Source of the DNA: Betaproteobacteria bacterium
GTDB taxonomy: Bacteria > Pseudomonadota > Gammaproteobacteria > Burkholderiales > Casimicrobiaceae
DNA: 64,000 bases
Reading direction: 5' to 3'
NCBI GenBank assembly: GCA_016717855.1
Contig: JADKEV010000021.1
Span: 1 to 64,000, forward strand
Under the pieces are notes generated by a model. That model worked only from the letters and a program-made list of their open reading frames with translations, was not told the origin of the DNA and ran no database searches. The stretch's first letter is position 1; each line of letters opens with the position of its first letter. Below are positions 39,946 through 49,053 of this stretch, piece by piece. The translations under genes and the position numbers were made by a program.

Positions 39946-40908
39946 TCACGACTGTGGTTCCATTGACACGGGGCGCGCTTGCGCCGCGGGCGATGGGGTT
40001 GCGTCTGGCTGCCGCGGGTCGTCGTGAGACCCCTGCGGCAGTCCGAAAAATTCCAGGTAGAGCGGCAGTTGTTCCTGCAGCATCTCGCGGCCGGTGACCG
40101 TGCGGCAGCCCCGCGCGCGCGCCGCGGCGAGCAGCGGCGTGATCTCCTGTTTCATGACGATTTCCCCGACGGTCATCGCCGGCGAGAGCTGGCCGGCATC
40201 GACGGGGAGCGGGTCGCCCGCCTCCATGCCCAGCGGCGTGGCGTTGACGACGAGGTCGAAACCCGCGAGTGCGGCGTCGCCGGCGTCGATGACGGCACCC
40301 GGAAAGTGACCCTGCAACTGCGCCGCGAGCGCGATCGCGTGCGCGCCGCGGGTGTCGTGAAGGCGGACCGCGTGCGCGCCGGCTGCCGCGAGCGCAGCGG
40401 CGATCGCGGCGCCGGCACCGCCCGCGCCCACGACGAGGCAGCGCGTGCCGGCAACGGAGAAGCCGCGGCGCTCGGCGGCGCGGACGAAACCGACGCCGTC
40501 GAACAGGTCGCCGTACAGCGAGCCGTCGGCGCGGCGCACGATCGCGTTGCAGGCGCCGGCGATTCTGACCGCGCCGCTGCAGTCGTCGAGCAGCGCGACC
40601 GTGGTTGCCTTGTGGGGGATGGTGACCAGGGCGCCCGGCACGTTCCGCGCCCGCAGGAGGGCACGGAGCATGGCCGGATAATCGGCGGGCGCGACTTCGA
40701 TGGGCACAACGGCCGCGTCGATGCCGGTCCGCGCGAACAGCGGATTCATCAGCGCCGGGGCTTTGACCTGCGCGGCGGGAAAGCCGAAGATAGGGAAGAG
40801 CAGCGTCGTGCCGCGTATGAAGTCGGCCGCGCCGGCCATCGTCGCGGGCGCCGGCCGCATGGACGGGTCGAGCGTCGGGGGGCACAACGTGGCAGCGGGC
40901 GTCGCCAT
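39946..40908 (-). CDS. Second shikimate/quinate dehydrogenase-like protein (AroE family)
   Basis: A 320-residue AroE-family dehydrogenase, close to the one at 28849 with the same atypical GD(L)FDGVGF in place of NTDG. Catalytic lysine in VTIPHKATT, Rossmann loop VVGAGGAGAAIA. The N-terminus has about 25 residues before the conserved part, so a later ATG (MAGAADF) is possible; the C-terminus has a Pro/Ala-rich tail of roughly 25 residues. It is the first gene of the long operon and divergent from the IclR gene. It probably oxidises the imported hydroxy acid. Confidence 0.8.
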   Translation of the reverse strand: MATPAATLCPPTLDPSMRPAPATMAGAADFIRGTTLLFPIFGFPAAQVKAPALMNPLFARTGIDAAVVPIEVAPADYPAMLRALLRARNVPGALVTIPHKATTVALLDDCSGAVRIAGACNAIVRRADGSLYGDLFDGVGFVRAAERRGFSVAGTRCLVVGAGGAGAAIAAALAAAGAHAVRLHDTRGAHAIALAAQLQGHFPGAVIDAGDAALAGFDLVVNATPLGMEAGDPLPVDAGQLSPAMTVGEIVMKQEITPLLAAARARGCRTVTGREMLQEQLPLYLEFFGLPQGSHDDPRQPDATPSPAAQARPVSMEPQS

Positions 40909-41085
40909 GAACCGGAACCTCTCTCCTCAACGCCGCGCCGGCGGCGTTGCCTTGACCGGGCCGCGGTTTGCGGCCGATGGTGAGGCGCTTCTTCTGTGGA
41001 AATCCGCGTGCGCCTCTTGCTGCCGTCGTGTCATGCACCAGCGACGGACACACGAACGATACGGTTGCACTAACCTGGTGGTCAA

Positions 41086-41119
41086 GGGCGTATATCGACA
41101 TATTGTGCGCTAATCGCCC
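41086..41119. promoter_or_regulatory. Putative IclR-family operator
   Basis: A 34-bp segment bounded by GGGCG and CGCCC, containing TATTGTGCGCTAATCG. Read on the minus strand, CGATTAGCGCACAA resembles the CGATAATCGCACAA half-sites bound by PcaU/PobR-type IclR regulators. It lies between the divergent AroE-type and IclR genes. A TTGACC hexamer just outside it on the minus strand may be a -35 element. Confidence 0.4.
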
Positions 41120-41255
41120 AATTTTTACGTGCAAGGGTGGGGGTCCAATGGACTGCAAGGGCCCGGTGGGAAATACTGTATCGTCCGGGCGGCAGGCGCA
41201 CCAGCCGGTTGACTGCCGACCGGCGCGCGGATTCACCTCTCAACCAAGGCCGACC

Positions 41256-42143
41256 ATGCCCAGACAAGCCGCGAAGGACAAGAGTCCCCAGAACCCGCCC
41301 GAGGCGGCACCCGACCCAGCGCAGCCAACATCCCCGCTCATCGACACCGACGCGCTGCTGGCGGACAGCATCGCGCGCCATGGCAACGACCCCGACTTCG
41401 TGACCGCGCTCGCGCGCGGCCTGGCGGTGCTGCTGGCCCTTTCCGACAAGAAGCGCCACATGTCGATCGCGCAGGTCAGTCACCGGACGGAAATACCGCG
41501 CGCCGCCGTGCGCCGGAGCCTGCACACGCTGCTCAAGCTCGGCTTCGTCGCGGAGGACGACTCGCGCCGTTTCTATCTGCGCCCGCGCGTCCTGTCGTTC
41601 AGCCATGGCTATCTGTCGGCGACGCCGCTGGCCGTGCTCGCCCAGCCCGTCCTCGACCGCCTCGGCGAGTCGCTGCGCGAAGCCTTCTCGCTGGCGACAT
41701 TGGACGGCGACGAGATCGTCTACCTCGCGCGCTCGGCGTCCTCGCGCGTGATGTCGCCGGTGATGAACGCGGGACGCCGGCTGCCCGCCTATTGCACCTC
41801 GATCGGGCATGTCATCCTCGCGCACCTGCCGGAGAACGAACTGGACGGGTACCTGGCCCGCGTGCAGTTCCACCCGTACACCGCCTACACGCCGACTTCG
41901 AAGGAAGCACTGCTGTCCATGCTGGCCGCCGTGCGCGAGTCGGGGTACGCGTTCGCCAGCCAGATGATGGAAGCCCGCCTGTGCACCCTGGCGGTTCCCG
42001 TTCGCGATACCGGGGGCAACTACGTCGCCGGCATCAACGTGATCCTGCAAGGACGGCTGGTCACGCGCAGCGAGGCGGCGGAGCGGTTCTACGAGCCGTT
42101 GCAGAAGGCGGCGCTGGAACTGGGCTCGCTGCTGCTCCCCTAG
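41256..42143 (+). CDS. IclR-family regulator (PcaR/PobR-like)
   Basis: A 295-residue IclR-type regulator. The winged helix (about 55-105) contains LARGLAVLLALSD and IPRAAVRRSLHTLLKLGFV; the C-terminal ligand domain has GRRLPAYCTSIGHVILAHL and TLAVPVRD. Proteins of this subgroup (PcaR, PcaU, PobR) regulate protocatechuate and quinate catabolism. The ATG at 41256 gives the usual lead-in before the helix-turn-helix; longer frames have no support. It is divergent from the AroE/Tct/ThDP operon, its likely target. Confidence 0.88.
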   Translation: MPRQAAKDKSPQNPPEAAPDPAQPTSPLIDTDALLADSIARHGNDPDFVTALARGLAVLLALSDKKRHMSIAQVSHRTEIPRAAVRRSLHTLLKLGFVAEDDSRRFYLRPRVLSFSHGYLSATPLAVLAQPVLDRLGESLREAFSLATLDGDEIVYLARSASSRVMSPVMNAGRRLPAYCTSIGHVILAHLPENELDGYLARVQFHPYTAYTPTSKEALLSMLAAVRESGYAFASQMMEARLCTLAVPVRDTGGNYVAGINVILQGRLVTRSEAAERFYEPLQKAALELGSLLLP

Positions 42144-42340
42144 CGCCCCGCCGTCCGGCGGCGCGCGCTTGACAGTGCACCGGGCGATCAGTTCTACTGC
42201 GCGGATGCATCCGGATTGTGCCGGGCCGGACAGGGTTCGGAACTTGCGCGGACACCCGGCGATCGTGAAGTGCCCTTCCCCCGCGCCCTGCTCGGGCGCC
42301 GCGCCCCGGGAACGCCCTCGCGCCAGAAGGCTCGCAGGTC

Positions 42341-45300
42341 GTGCAGGTCGTCTCCGGCTACAACCATCATGCGTTGCTGCGCGAGGATGGCAGCGTCTGG
42401 ACCTGGGGCGACAACCAGAACGCGGAGCTGGGTGACGGCACCAAGCTGAACCGCGCCGCGCCGGGCTTGGTGCCGGGCTTGACCAACGTCGTCCGGATCG
42501 CCGCCGGCGGCTTTCATACCCTCGCCTTGCGCAGCGATGGCACGGTGTGGGCGTTCGGCGCCAACGATCTCGGGCAACTCGGCGCCGGCAGCACGGAATT
42601 GCGAAACAGCGCGCAGCCGGTGGCCGGCCTGAGCGGCGTCAGCGGCATCGCGGGCGGCGGTTACTTCTCGCTGGCGTTGAAGAGCGACGGCACGGTCTGG
42701 GCCTGGGGTCACAACCCCTACGGCCAGCTCGGCGACGGCAGCACGTTCACCCGCACCCAACCCGTCCAGGTCACCGGCTTGTCGGCCGTCACGAGCCTGG
42801 CCGCCGGCGTCCATCACTCCGTCGCTGTGAAGTCCGACAACACCGTGTGGACCTGGGGCCGCAACGATTCGGGCCAGCTCGGCGACGGGACCACGGCGGG
42901 GCGGGCCGTGGCCGCGGCGGTTCCGGGCCTGACCGGCGTGACGGCGGTCGCCGCCGGCTGGTATCACACGCTCGCGCGCCGCGCTGACGGCAGCGCGCGC
43001 GCCTGGGGCGACAACGCGTACGGACAGCTCGGCGACGGCAGCCTGTCGACGCGCAACGCGCCGGTCGCGGTGGCAGGTCTCGCGGGCGCCGCCGAGGTCG
43101 CGGCCGGCGGCTCCTTTTCGCTCGCGCGCCTGGCCGACGGCACGCTGCGCAGCTGGGGCCGCAACGACTACGGACAGCTGGGCGATGGCACGACGTCCGA
43201 TCGGGCCGGCCCCGCTTCGATTCCGGGCATCGCGGGTGTCGCGGCGCTCGCCCCCGGCGCCTACACGGCGCTCGCGCTCAAGACCGACGGGACGCTCTGG
43301 TCGTGGGGCAACAACGACTACGGGCAGCTGGCCGACGGCAGCCTGATCGACCAGGCCACGCCGGCGACGGTCCCTGGCCTCTCCGGCATCAGGATGGTCG
43401 CGGCGGGCGGCTTTCACACACTGGCGCTGAAGGCCGACGCCACGGTGTGGGCGTGGGGCGCGAACTACTGGGGGCAACTCGGCGACGGCGGCCTGGTGCG
43501 CAGCCCGACCCCGGCGCAGGTACTCGGCGTGTCCGGCGTCACCAGCATCGCCGCCGGCCGCTATCACAACCTGGCCGTCAAGTCCGACGGCACGGTATGG
43601 GCCTGGGGTTACAACGCGGCGGGGCAGTTGGGCGACGGGTCCACCACCAACCGGACCAGCGCAGTGCAGGTGAACGGCCTCACCGGCGTCGTCGCCGTGG
43701 CCGGCGGCGGCTTCCACAGCCTGGCGCTGAAGTCCGACGGCACGGTATGGGCATGGGGCCGCAACGACGCGGGCCAGTTGGGCGACGGGACGACGGTGAA
43801 CCGGGGCAGTCCGGTTGCCGTGCCCGGACTGACCGGCGTCACCGCGCTGGTGGCGGGCGATGCCTACACCATCGCGCGCAAGTCCGACGGCACGCTGTGG
43901 ATCTGGGGCAGCAACGAATTCGGCCAGTTGGGCGACGGCGGCGCCGTTGCGCGCAGCACGCCGCTGCAGTTGCAAGGCCTGACTGGCGTCACTGCGGTGG
44001 CCGCCGGGTGGGCGCACGCGCTGGCGCTGAAGACCGACGGGTCGGTGTGGGCGTGGGGCAACAACGAGTTCGGCCAGTTGGGCGACGGCAGCACGACCAT
44101 CCGGCGGAGCCCCGTGCGCCTGTCCGGGCTCGGGGGCGTCACGGCCCTTGGGGCGGGGGCGCGCTACACGCTGGCGCTCCGATCCGACGGGACCGTGTGG
44201 GGATGGGGCAGAGCTGCGAGCAGCGGCTTTCCGGCGGACTTTCCCAGCCCGTCGCTGCTGCCCCTGGTGCGCAACGCCGCGAAAATTGCGGCGGGCGGCT
44301 GGTATTCGTACGGCATCGACAGCCAGGGCCGCGTGTTCGCCTGGGGCAACAACAGCGGCGGCCAGCTCGGGCTCGCCGGCCCGTACGATTCGTACGTGCC
44401 CAAGAGAGTGATCGACCCGCAGGACCCCGGCGCGACCCGGGGCGCGCGCGCGATGACCGAATATCTCAACGATCGCATCGGCCAGGGTCATTACTTCATC
44501 ACCTCCAGTTTCCAGGAAGCCCAGGGCATCGATGCCGGCGCCGCGGGCGCTGGCTGGGCGCGCACCGGCCGGAGCTGGCGCGCGTGGTCGGTGGCCGCCG
44601 AGATCCCGGCCGGCATCCCGGCCACGCCGGTCTACCGCTTCTATGCGGCGGGCCCGAACAGTCACTTCTTCACCTTGAGCGAAGCGGAGAAGAACGGGTT
44701 GGTCGCGATCAATCCCACCAACGACATACAGAAGGGCTGGGCGCTGGAAGGCGTCGGCTTCCATTCGGTGGCGCCGATCCCGGCGACCGCCGCGACCCCG
44801 GTTGCCAATCGCGATCAGTTCGGCAATACCTGCCCGGCGAGCTATTACCCGGTGTTCCGCGCCTACAACAACCGCTTCGCCTTCAACGACAGCAACCACC
44901 GGATCACCAGCAGCTACATCGACATCGTCCGCGGTGTGCGCTTCTTCGGCTGGGCCGAGGAAGGCATCGTGTTCTGCTCGCCGGTGGCCACCGTCCCCGG
45001 CGGCGACCTGCACGCGTACCACACGTTTCCCGGCGATTCCGCCGCCACCGGCAGTGCGCTGGTGTCCGAGCACTTTTTCACGAACGCCGGACCGGGCGAC
45101 GCGCCCAAGGCGGTGCTGCATGCGGCGCTGCCCCAGGGCCTGAACTGGAACGTCACCTGCACGGCGCACTTCGGCGCGGTCTGCCCGAGCGCGGCGCAAC
45201 TGGCCGCGGTCGATGATCTCGCGCTGGGTGTCGAAGTGCCGAATCTGCCGGCGGGCGGCATCATCAAGCTCGTCGCCAAGGCGACCGCGCCGGCCACGCC

Positions 45301-46066
45301 GCAGACGCTCGAATTCGCCTCCGCGATCGACATTCCCGGCGGCGCGCCGGACCCGTGGCCGCCGAACAACCAGACCAATGTCAGCAAGACCGTGGTGACT
45401 ACCGCGGCAGCGTGCACGGCCACGTTGTCCACGCCCAAGCTGAGCGCCGTGGCGGCGGGCACGGGCGACGTTTCGAGCCAGGTCACCGTGACGGCGCCTG
45501 CCGGTTGCGGCTGGACCATCGCGGCCAACGAACCCTGGGTGCACTATGGACCGGGCGGCGGGACCGGCACCAGGACCGTCCTGGTCAGCGTGGATCCGAA
45601 CCCGTTGTACGCCTCAAGGCTGGCGAAGCTGACGGCGACGGTCGCGGGCAGTCCGACGCCGAGCAGCGCGGCGGATATCGTGCAGAGCGCCCCGCCGCCG
45701 CCCATCCCCGCATGTCAGAAGGTGCGCCTGGGCCGGGAAGCCGAACAAGTCGGCCCCAACATCATCCAGGGCTCGGTCGGGCTGTTTGCCGATACCTGCG
45801 CGTGGCAGATCAGCGCCACGCAGGACTGGATCACGCTGACCGGGGGCACGGGCGGCGTGGGCACGGCGGACATCCAGTACCAGTTGCAGGCCAACACAAG
45901 TGTGACGGATCGCGTGGGCGCGATCGTGGTGGCCGACAAGCGCCTGGACATCATCCAGGCGGGAACCGGGACCTCGACGCCGTCCTACGGCGAGACCGGC
46001 GGCGGCGATGGCGGCGGGGACGGCGGCGGATCGGGCGGCGGCGACTCCGGCGGCGACTCGGGCTGA
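42341..46066 (+). CDS. Large RCC1-repeat (double beta-propeller) protein with BACON-like domains
   Basis: A protein of at least 1241 residues. Residues 1 to about 690 hold 14 RCC1 repeats of about 51 residues (pattern GTVWAWGxNxxGQLGDG), enough for two seven-bladed propellers. Next comes a domain with paired GHYFITSS and NSHFFTLSEAEKNG motifs resembling DUF5648, then two BACON-like modules each with a CGWTI/CAWQI core, and a Gly/Asp/Ser-rich C-terminus. The frame opens at about 42269 without an ATG; the GTG at 42341 is only the first start-like codon and no signal peptide is visible, although such proteins are normally exported. The true N-terminus may be lost. Function unknown; binding or adhesion is likely. 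Confidence 0.75.
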   Translation: MQVVSGYNHHALLREDGSVWTWGDNQNAELGDGTKLNRAAPGLVPGLTNVVRIAAGGFHTLALRSDGTVWAFGANDLGQLGAGSTELRNSAQPVAGLSGVSGIAGGGYFSLALKSDGTVWAWGHNPYGQLGDGSTFTRTQPVQVTGLSAVTSLAAGVHHSVAVKSDNTVWTWGRNDSGQLGDGTTAGRAVAAAVPGLTGVTAVAAGWYHTLARRADGSARAWGDNAYGQLGDGSLSTRNAPVAVAGLAGAAEVAAGGSFSLARLADGTLRSWGRNDYGQLGDGTTSDRAGPASIPGIAGVAALAPGAYTALALKTDGTLWSWGNNDYGQLADGSLIDQATPATVPGLSGIRMVAAGGFHTLALKADATVWAWGANYWGQLGDGGLVRSPTPAQVLGVSGVTSIAAGRYHNLAVKSDGTVWAWGYNAAGQLGDGSTTNRTSAVQVNGLTGVVAVAGGGFHSLALKSDGTVWAWGRNDAGQLGDGTTVNRGSPVAVPGLTGVTALVAGDAYTIARKSDGTLWIWGSNEFGQLGDGGAVARSTPLQLQGLTGVTAVAAGWAHALALKTDGSVWAWGNNEFGQLGDGSTTIRRSPVRLSGLGGVTALGAGARYTLALRSDGTVWGWGRAASSGFPADFPSPSLLPLVRNAAKIAAGGWYSYGIDSQGRVFAWGNNSGGQLGLAGPYDSYVPKRVIDPQDPGATRGARAMTEYLNDRIGQGHYFITSSFQEAQGIDAGAAGAGWARTGRSWRAWSVAAEIPAGIPATPVYRFYAAGPNSHFFTLSEAEKNGLVAINPTNDIQKGWALEGVGFHSVAPIPATAATPVANRDQFGNTCPASYYPVFRAYNNRFAFNDSNHRITSSYIDIVRGVRFFGWAEEGIVFCSPVATVPGGDLHAYHTFPGDSAATGSALVSEHFFTNAGPGDAPKAVLHAALPQGLNWNVTCTAHFGAVCPSAAQLAAVDDLALGVEVPNLPAGGIIKLVAKATAPATPQTLEFASAIDIPGGAPDPWPPNNQTNVSKTVVTTAAACTATLSTPKLSAVAAGTGDVSSQVTVTAPAGCGWTIAANEPWVHYGPGGGTGTRTVLVSVDPNPLYASRLAKLTATVAGSPTPSSAADIVQSAPPPPIPACQKVRLGREAEQVGPNIIQGSVGLFADTCAWQISATQDWITLTGGTGGVGTADIQYQLQANTSVTDRVGAIVVADKRLDIIQAGTGTSTPSYGETGGGDGGGDGGGSGGGDSGGDSG

Positions 46067-46086
46067 ACGGGCCGAAGCTCGCACCA

Positions 46087-47352
46087 TCAGCCCGCGTTGG
46101 CGGCCAGCCAATCGGCGGCCAGCGTCGCCAGCGAGCGGACCCCCAGCTTCAGCCCGGACTCGTCGACATAGAAGCGCGGACTGTGGTTCGCGTCCGCTTC
46201 CTTGCAGCTCTTGTCCTTCGGCGTGCAGCCGATGAAGAAAAAGAACCCGGGCACTTCGCGCTGGTAGTAGGAGAAGTCCTCCGCGCCGCAGGTCTTCGGG
46301 CACACGCCGACCGCGCCGTCGCCGGCGACGCGCTTCAACACCGGGACCGCCCAGTGCGTGAGCGACTCGTCGTTCGAGGTCACCGGATAGCCGCGCAGGA
46401 TGTCCACGGTCGCCTGCGCGCCGCCGGATTCGGCGATCAGCGAGGAGACGTGGTGGACGCACTCGTGCAGCTTGTCGCGGTGGCCTTCGTCGAACGAGCG
46501 GATCGTGCCTTCCATCTTCGCTTCGTCCGGGATGATGTTGCCGCGGTTGCCCGCGTGGAAGCTGCCCACGGTCACCACCGACGGTTCCTCGGTAATGTTC
46601 ATCCGACGCGAGACGATGGTCTGCAGTCCCAGCACGATCTGCGAGCCGACGACGATCGGATCGATGCCGGACCACGGCTGCGCGCCGTGCGTTTGCCGCC
46701 CGCGCACCGAGATGTAGAACGGATCGGAGCTGGCCATCAGCGGGCCGGCGCGGTAGCCGATCACGTTGACATGCTGCTTGGAGGTGATGTGCAGGCCGAA
46801 GATCGCCTCGACCTTCGGGTTGTCCATGCAGCCCTGCTCGATCATCAGCCGCGCGCCGCCCTCTTCGCCCAGCGGCGGAGTTTCCTCGGCCGGCTGGAAG
46901 ATGAACTTCACCGTTCCCTGCAGTTCGGCGCGCATTGCGGAGAGTATTTCCGCGACGCCCATCAGGATCGCCACATGCGTGTCGTGCCCGCAGGCATGCA
47001 TCACTCCCGCCTCGGCGCCGTTCCACTGGGCGCGCACCACGCTGCGGAACGGCACGTCGGTCTCCTCGGTCACCGGCAGCGCATCCATGTCCGCGCGGAG
47101 CGCGACGCAGGGGCCCGGCTTGCCGCCCTTGAGCACGCCGACCACGCCGGTGTACGCGACTTTTTCGCGCACCTCGTCGAAGCCCAGCCGCCGCAGATGC
47201 GCCGCGACCAGCTTCGCGGTCTCGAACTCGCGGTTCCCCAGTTCCGGATTGGCGTGGATGTGCCGGCGCCACCGGATCACCTGCTCCTCCAGGCGGTCGG
47301 CGTGGGCGGCGATCGCGGCGTCGAGCAGGGCGGGCGTGTCCGGTGCGTTCAT
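46087..47352 (-). CDS. M20-family metal-dependent amidohydrolase
   Basis: A 421-residue M20D-type amidohydrolase (hippurate/indole-acetyl-amino-acid hydrolase-like). Metal motifs include ALRADMDALPV, MHACGHDTHVA and FQPAEETP; the dimerisation domain holds RGRQTHGAQPW. No signal peptide. It cleaves an N-acyl amino acid or similar amide; the natural substrate is not assignable. It ends 20 bp from the convergent RCC1 gene. Confidence 0.87.
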   Translation of the reverse strand: MNAPDTPALLDAAIAAHADRLEEQVIRWRRHIHANPELGNREFETAKLVAAHLRRLGFDEVREKVAYTGVVGVLKGGKPGPCVALRADMDALPVTEETDVPFRSVVRAQWNGAEAGVMHACGHDTHVAILMGVAEILSAMRAELQGTVKFIFQPAEETPPLGEEGGARLMIEQGCMDNPKVEAIFGLHITSKQHVNVIGYRAGPLMASSDPFYISVRGRQTHGAQPWSGIDPIVVGSQIVLGLQTIVSRRMNITEEPSVVTVGSFHAGNRGNIIPDEAKMEGTIRSFDEGHRDKLHECVHHVSSLIAESGGAQATVDILRGYPVTSNDESLTHWAVPVLKRVAGDGAVGVCPKTCGAEDFSYYQREVPGFFFFIGCTPKDKSCKEADANHSPRFYVDESGLKLGVRSLATLAADWLAANAG

Positions 47353-47403
47353 GAGCGTGGTCTCCAGAGTGTGGCCGGATTATCGCATCACGCCGGCGCC
47401 AGC

Positions 47404-47450
47404 GGGGGGGGGCGGGGGGGGGGGGTCCGGGGGGGGCCCGGGGGGGCGGG
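47404..47450. repeat. G-rich homopolymer-like tract
   Basis: Long runs of G broken only by single C or TCC, in the gap between the M20 and acyltransferase genes. It could form G-quadruplex structures, but such runs are also a common base-calling artefact. No coding content. Confidence 0.6.
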
Positions 47451-47589
47451 CACCCGCCCCGTCGTGACCTGCGGTTGACTCCCATCAAAGTGCCCGCCCG
47501 CGGACGGACTAACATCGATCGCAGTGCCGCGGGCGCCACCGGCGTCCGCGGCGGCAAGCGTGCGTGGTGCATGCATGGAGAAAGAGACG

Positions 47590-48990
47590 ATGACCACCTA
47601 TCCGATGAGTCCCGTGGATGCGGCGTGGTATCACATGGACGGCCCGGCGAACCTGGCCATGGTGTCGGGCATCCTGCTCACGAAGGAGCCCCTCGACTTC
47701 CGGAAGGTGAAGGCCGCGTACAAACGCCGGCTCGCCGGGTTCGATCGCTTTCACCAGCGCGTGGTCGAGCGCGGATTTCCGATCCCGGCACCGCACTGGG
47801 AGGACATGCCGAACTTCGACATCGACCAGCATGTCCACCAGATCGCGCTCCCGGCGCCGCACAATCAGGCCGCGCTTGTCGCACTGCTCAACGACATCGC
47901 GAGTTCGCCCCTCGACCACGAGCAGCCGCTGTGGCAGGTGCATGTAGTCGACGACGTTGACGGCGGCAGCGCGCTGATCATGCGTTATCACCACTGCATC
48001 GGTGACGGCGGAGCGATCATGGCGGTGTTCCAGCAGCTTTTCGACGCGACACCCGATGCGTTTCCGCGTGCCATGCCGGCGCGCGCGGCGAAGAGCCGGC
48101 GCCGGTCGCCCGGCCGCACGCTCACGCCCACGTTCGATGTCATTGAGCGTGCTGGCCGGCAGGCGCTGGCGGCTGTCGGCGCCGCGGTCGATCTCGTCGT
48201 GCATCCGCAGCAGGCGATCGACACCGCCGCGATGGTAATCGAGGGGCTGGGAATGCTGGCGACGGAACTGATGAAGGCGCCCGATCCCCAGTCGCCCCTC
48301 AAGGGTGAGTTCGGCATGAGAAAGCACGTCGCGTGGTCGAAGCCGGTCGCGATCCGGGACATCAAGGCGATCGGCGCGCCGTCGGGCGCCAAGGTGAACG
48401 ACGTGCTCGTGGCCGGGATGACCGGCGCCTTGCGCGGATACCTGAAAAAGCGCGGCGTCGACGTCGACCACATGACGGTCCGGGCGATGGTGCCGGTCAA
48501 CCTGCGGCCACCGGAGCACGCCGGCGAACTGGGCAACGAATTCGGATTGGTTGTCCTCGAGCTGGCCGTGGCGCAACGAACTTCGACGGACCGCCTGGCG
48601 GCAACCAAAACGCGCATGGACGCGCTCAAGCGCTCGCCGGAGGCAGTGGCGACTTATGCCCTGTTCAACATCCTCGGCCGCGGACCCAAGCTGCTCGGAG
48701 ACTTCGCCAACGAAATCTTCGGCAGCAAGGCGAGCGTCGTGATGACCAACGTCGTCGGACCCCGCGAGCCGATCTACCTGGCCGGCGTGCCGATCGACCG
48801 GATGATGTTCTGGGTCCCGCATCCCGGACGGCAACTCGGCATGGGCATCAGCATCCTGAGCTACCAGGGCAAGGCGTCGCTGGCGGTGATCGCCGATGCG
48901 CGGCTGGTCCCGGATCCGGAGGCGATCACGACCGGGTTCAATCGCGAATTCGTGCAGATGCTGCGGCGGGTGAAGGCGGAGGCCGCGTAG
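47590..48990 (+). CDS. Wax ester synthase/diacylglycerol acyltransferase (WS/DGAT) family protein
   Basis: A 466-residue WS/DGAT enzyme, which transfers acyl groups from acyl-CoA to alcohols or diacylglycerol for storage lipids. The catalytic motif HHxxxDG is H134-H135-CIGD-G (MRYHHCIGDGG). N-terminal MSPVDAAWYHMDGPANLAMV and the late NVVGPREPIYLAG are family features. The ATG at 47590 with GGAG about 9 bases before it is preferred over 47575. It stands alone. Storage-lipid synthesis from excess acetyl-CoA would suit a catabolic specialist. Confidence 0.87.
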   Translation: MTTYPMSPVDAAWYHMDGPANLAMVSGILLTKEPLDFRKVKAAYKRRLAGFDRFHQRVVERGFPIPAPHWEDMPNFDIDQHVHQIALPAPHNQAALVALLNDIASSPLDHEQPLWQVHVVDDVDGGSALIMRYHHCIGDGGAIMAVFQQLFDATPDAFPRAMPARAAKSRRRSPGRTLTPTFDVIERAGRQALAAVGAAVDLVVHPQQAIDTAAMVIEGLGMLATELMKAPDPQSPLKGEFGMRKHVAWSKPVAIRDIKAIGAPSGAKVNDVLVAGMTGALRGYLKKRGVDVDHMTVRAMVPVNLRPPEHAGELGNEFGLVVLELAVAQRTSTDRLAATKTRMDALKRSPEAVATYALFNILGRGPKLLGDFANEIFGSKASVVMTNVVGPREPIYLAGVPIDRMMFWVPHPGRQLGMGISILSYQGKASLAVIADARLVPDPEAITTGFNREFVQMLRRVKAEAA

Positions 48991-49053
48991 CAGCGGCGGC
49001 CGGCAGCGGCCCGGCCTGTCGACCGGGCGCAGGGGCCGGCGCCGTCCCTGGCG

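Noticed and set aside
42365..44400. Regularly spaced repeats of about 153 bp
   Set aside because: They are in-frame RCC1 protein repeats, not a CRISPR array; there are no short identical repeats with unique spacers.
42194..45544. Very long minus-strand open frame opposite the RCC1 gene
   Set aside because: It is the antisense shadow of tandem GC-rich repeats; the plus frame carries clear RCC1 motifs, the minus frame none.
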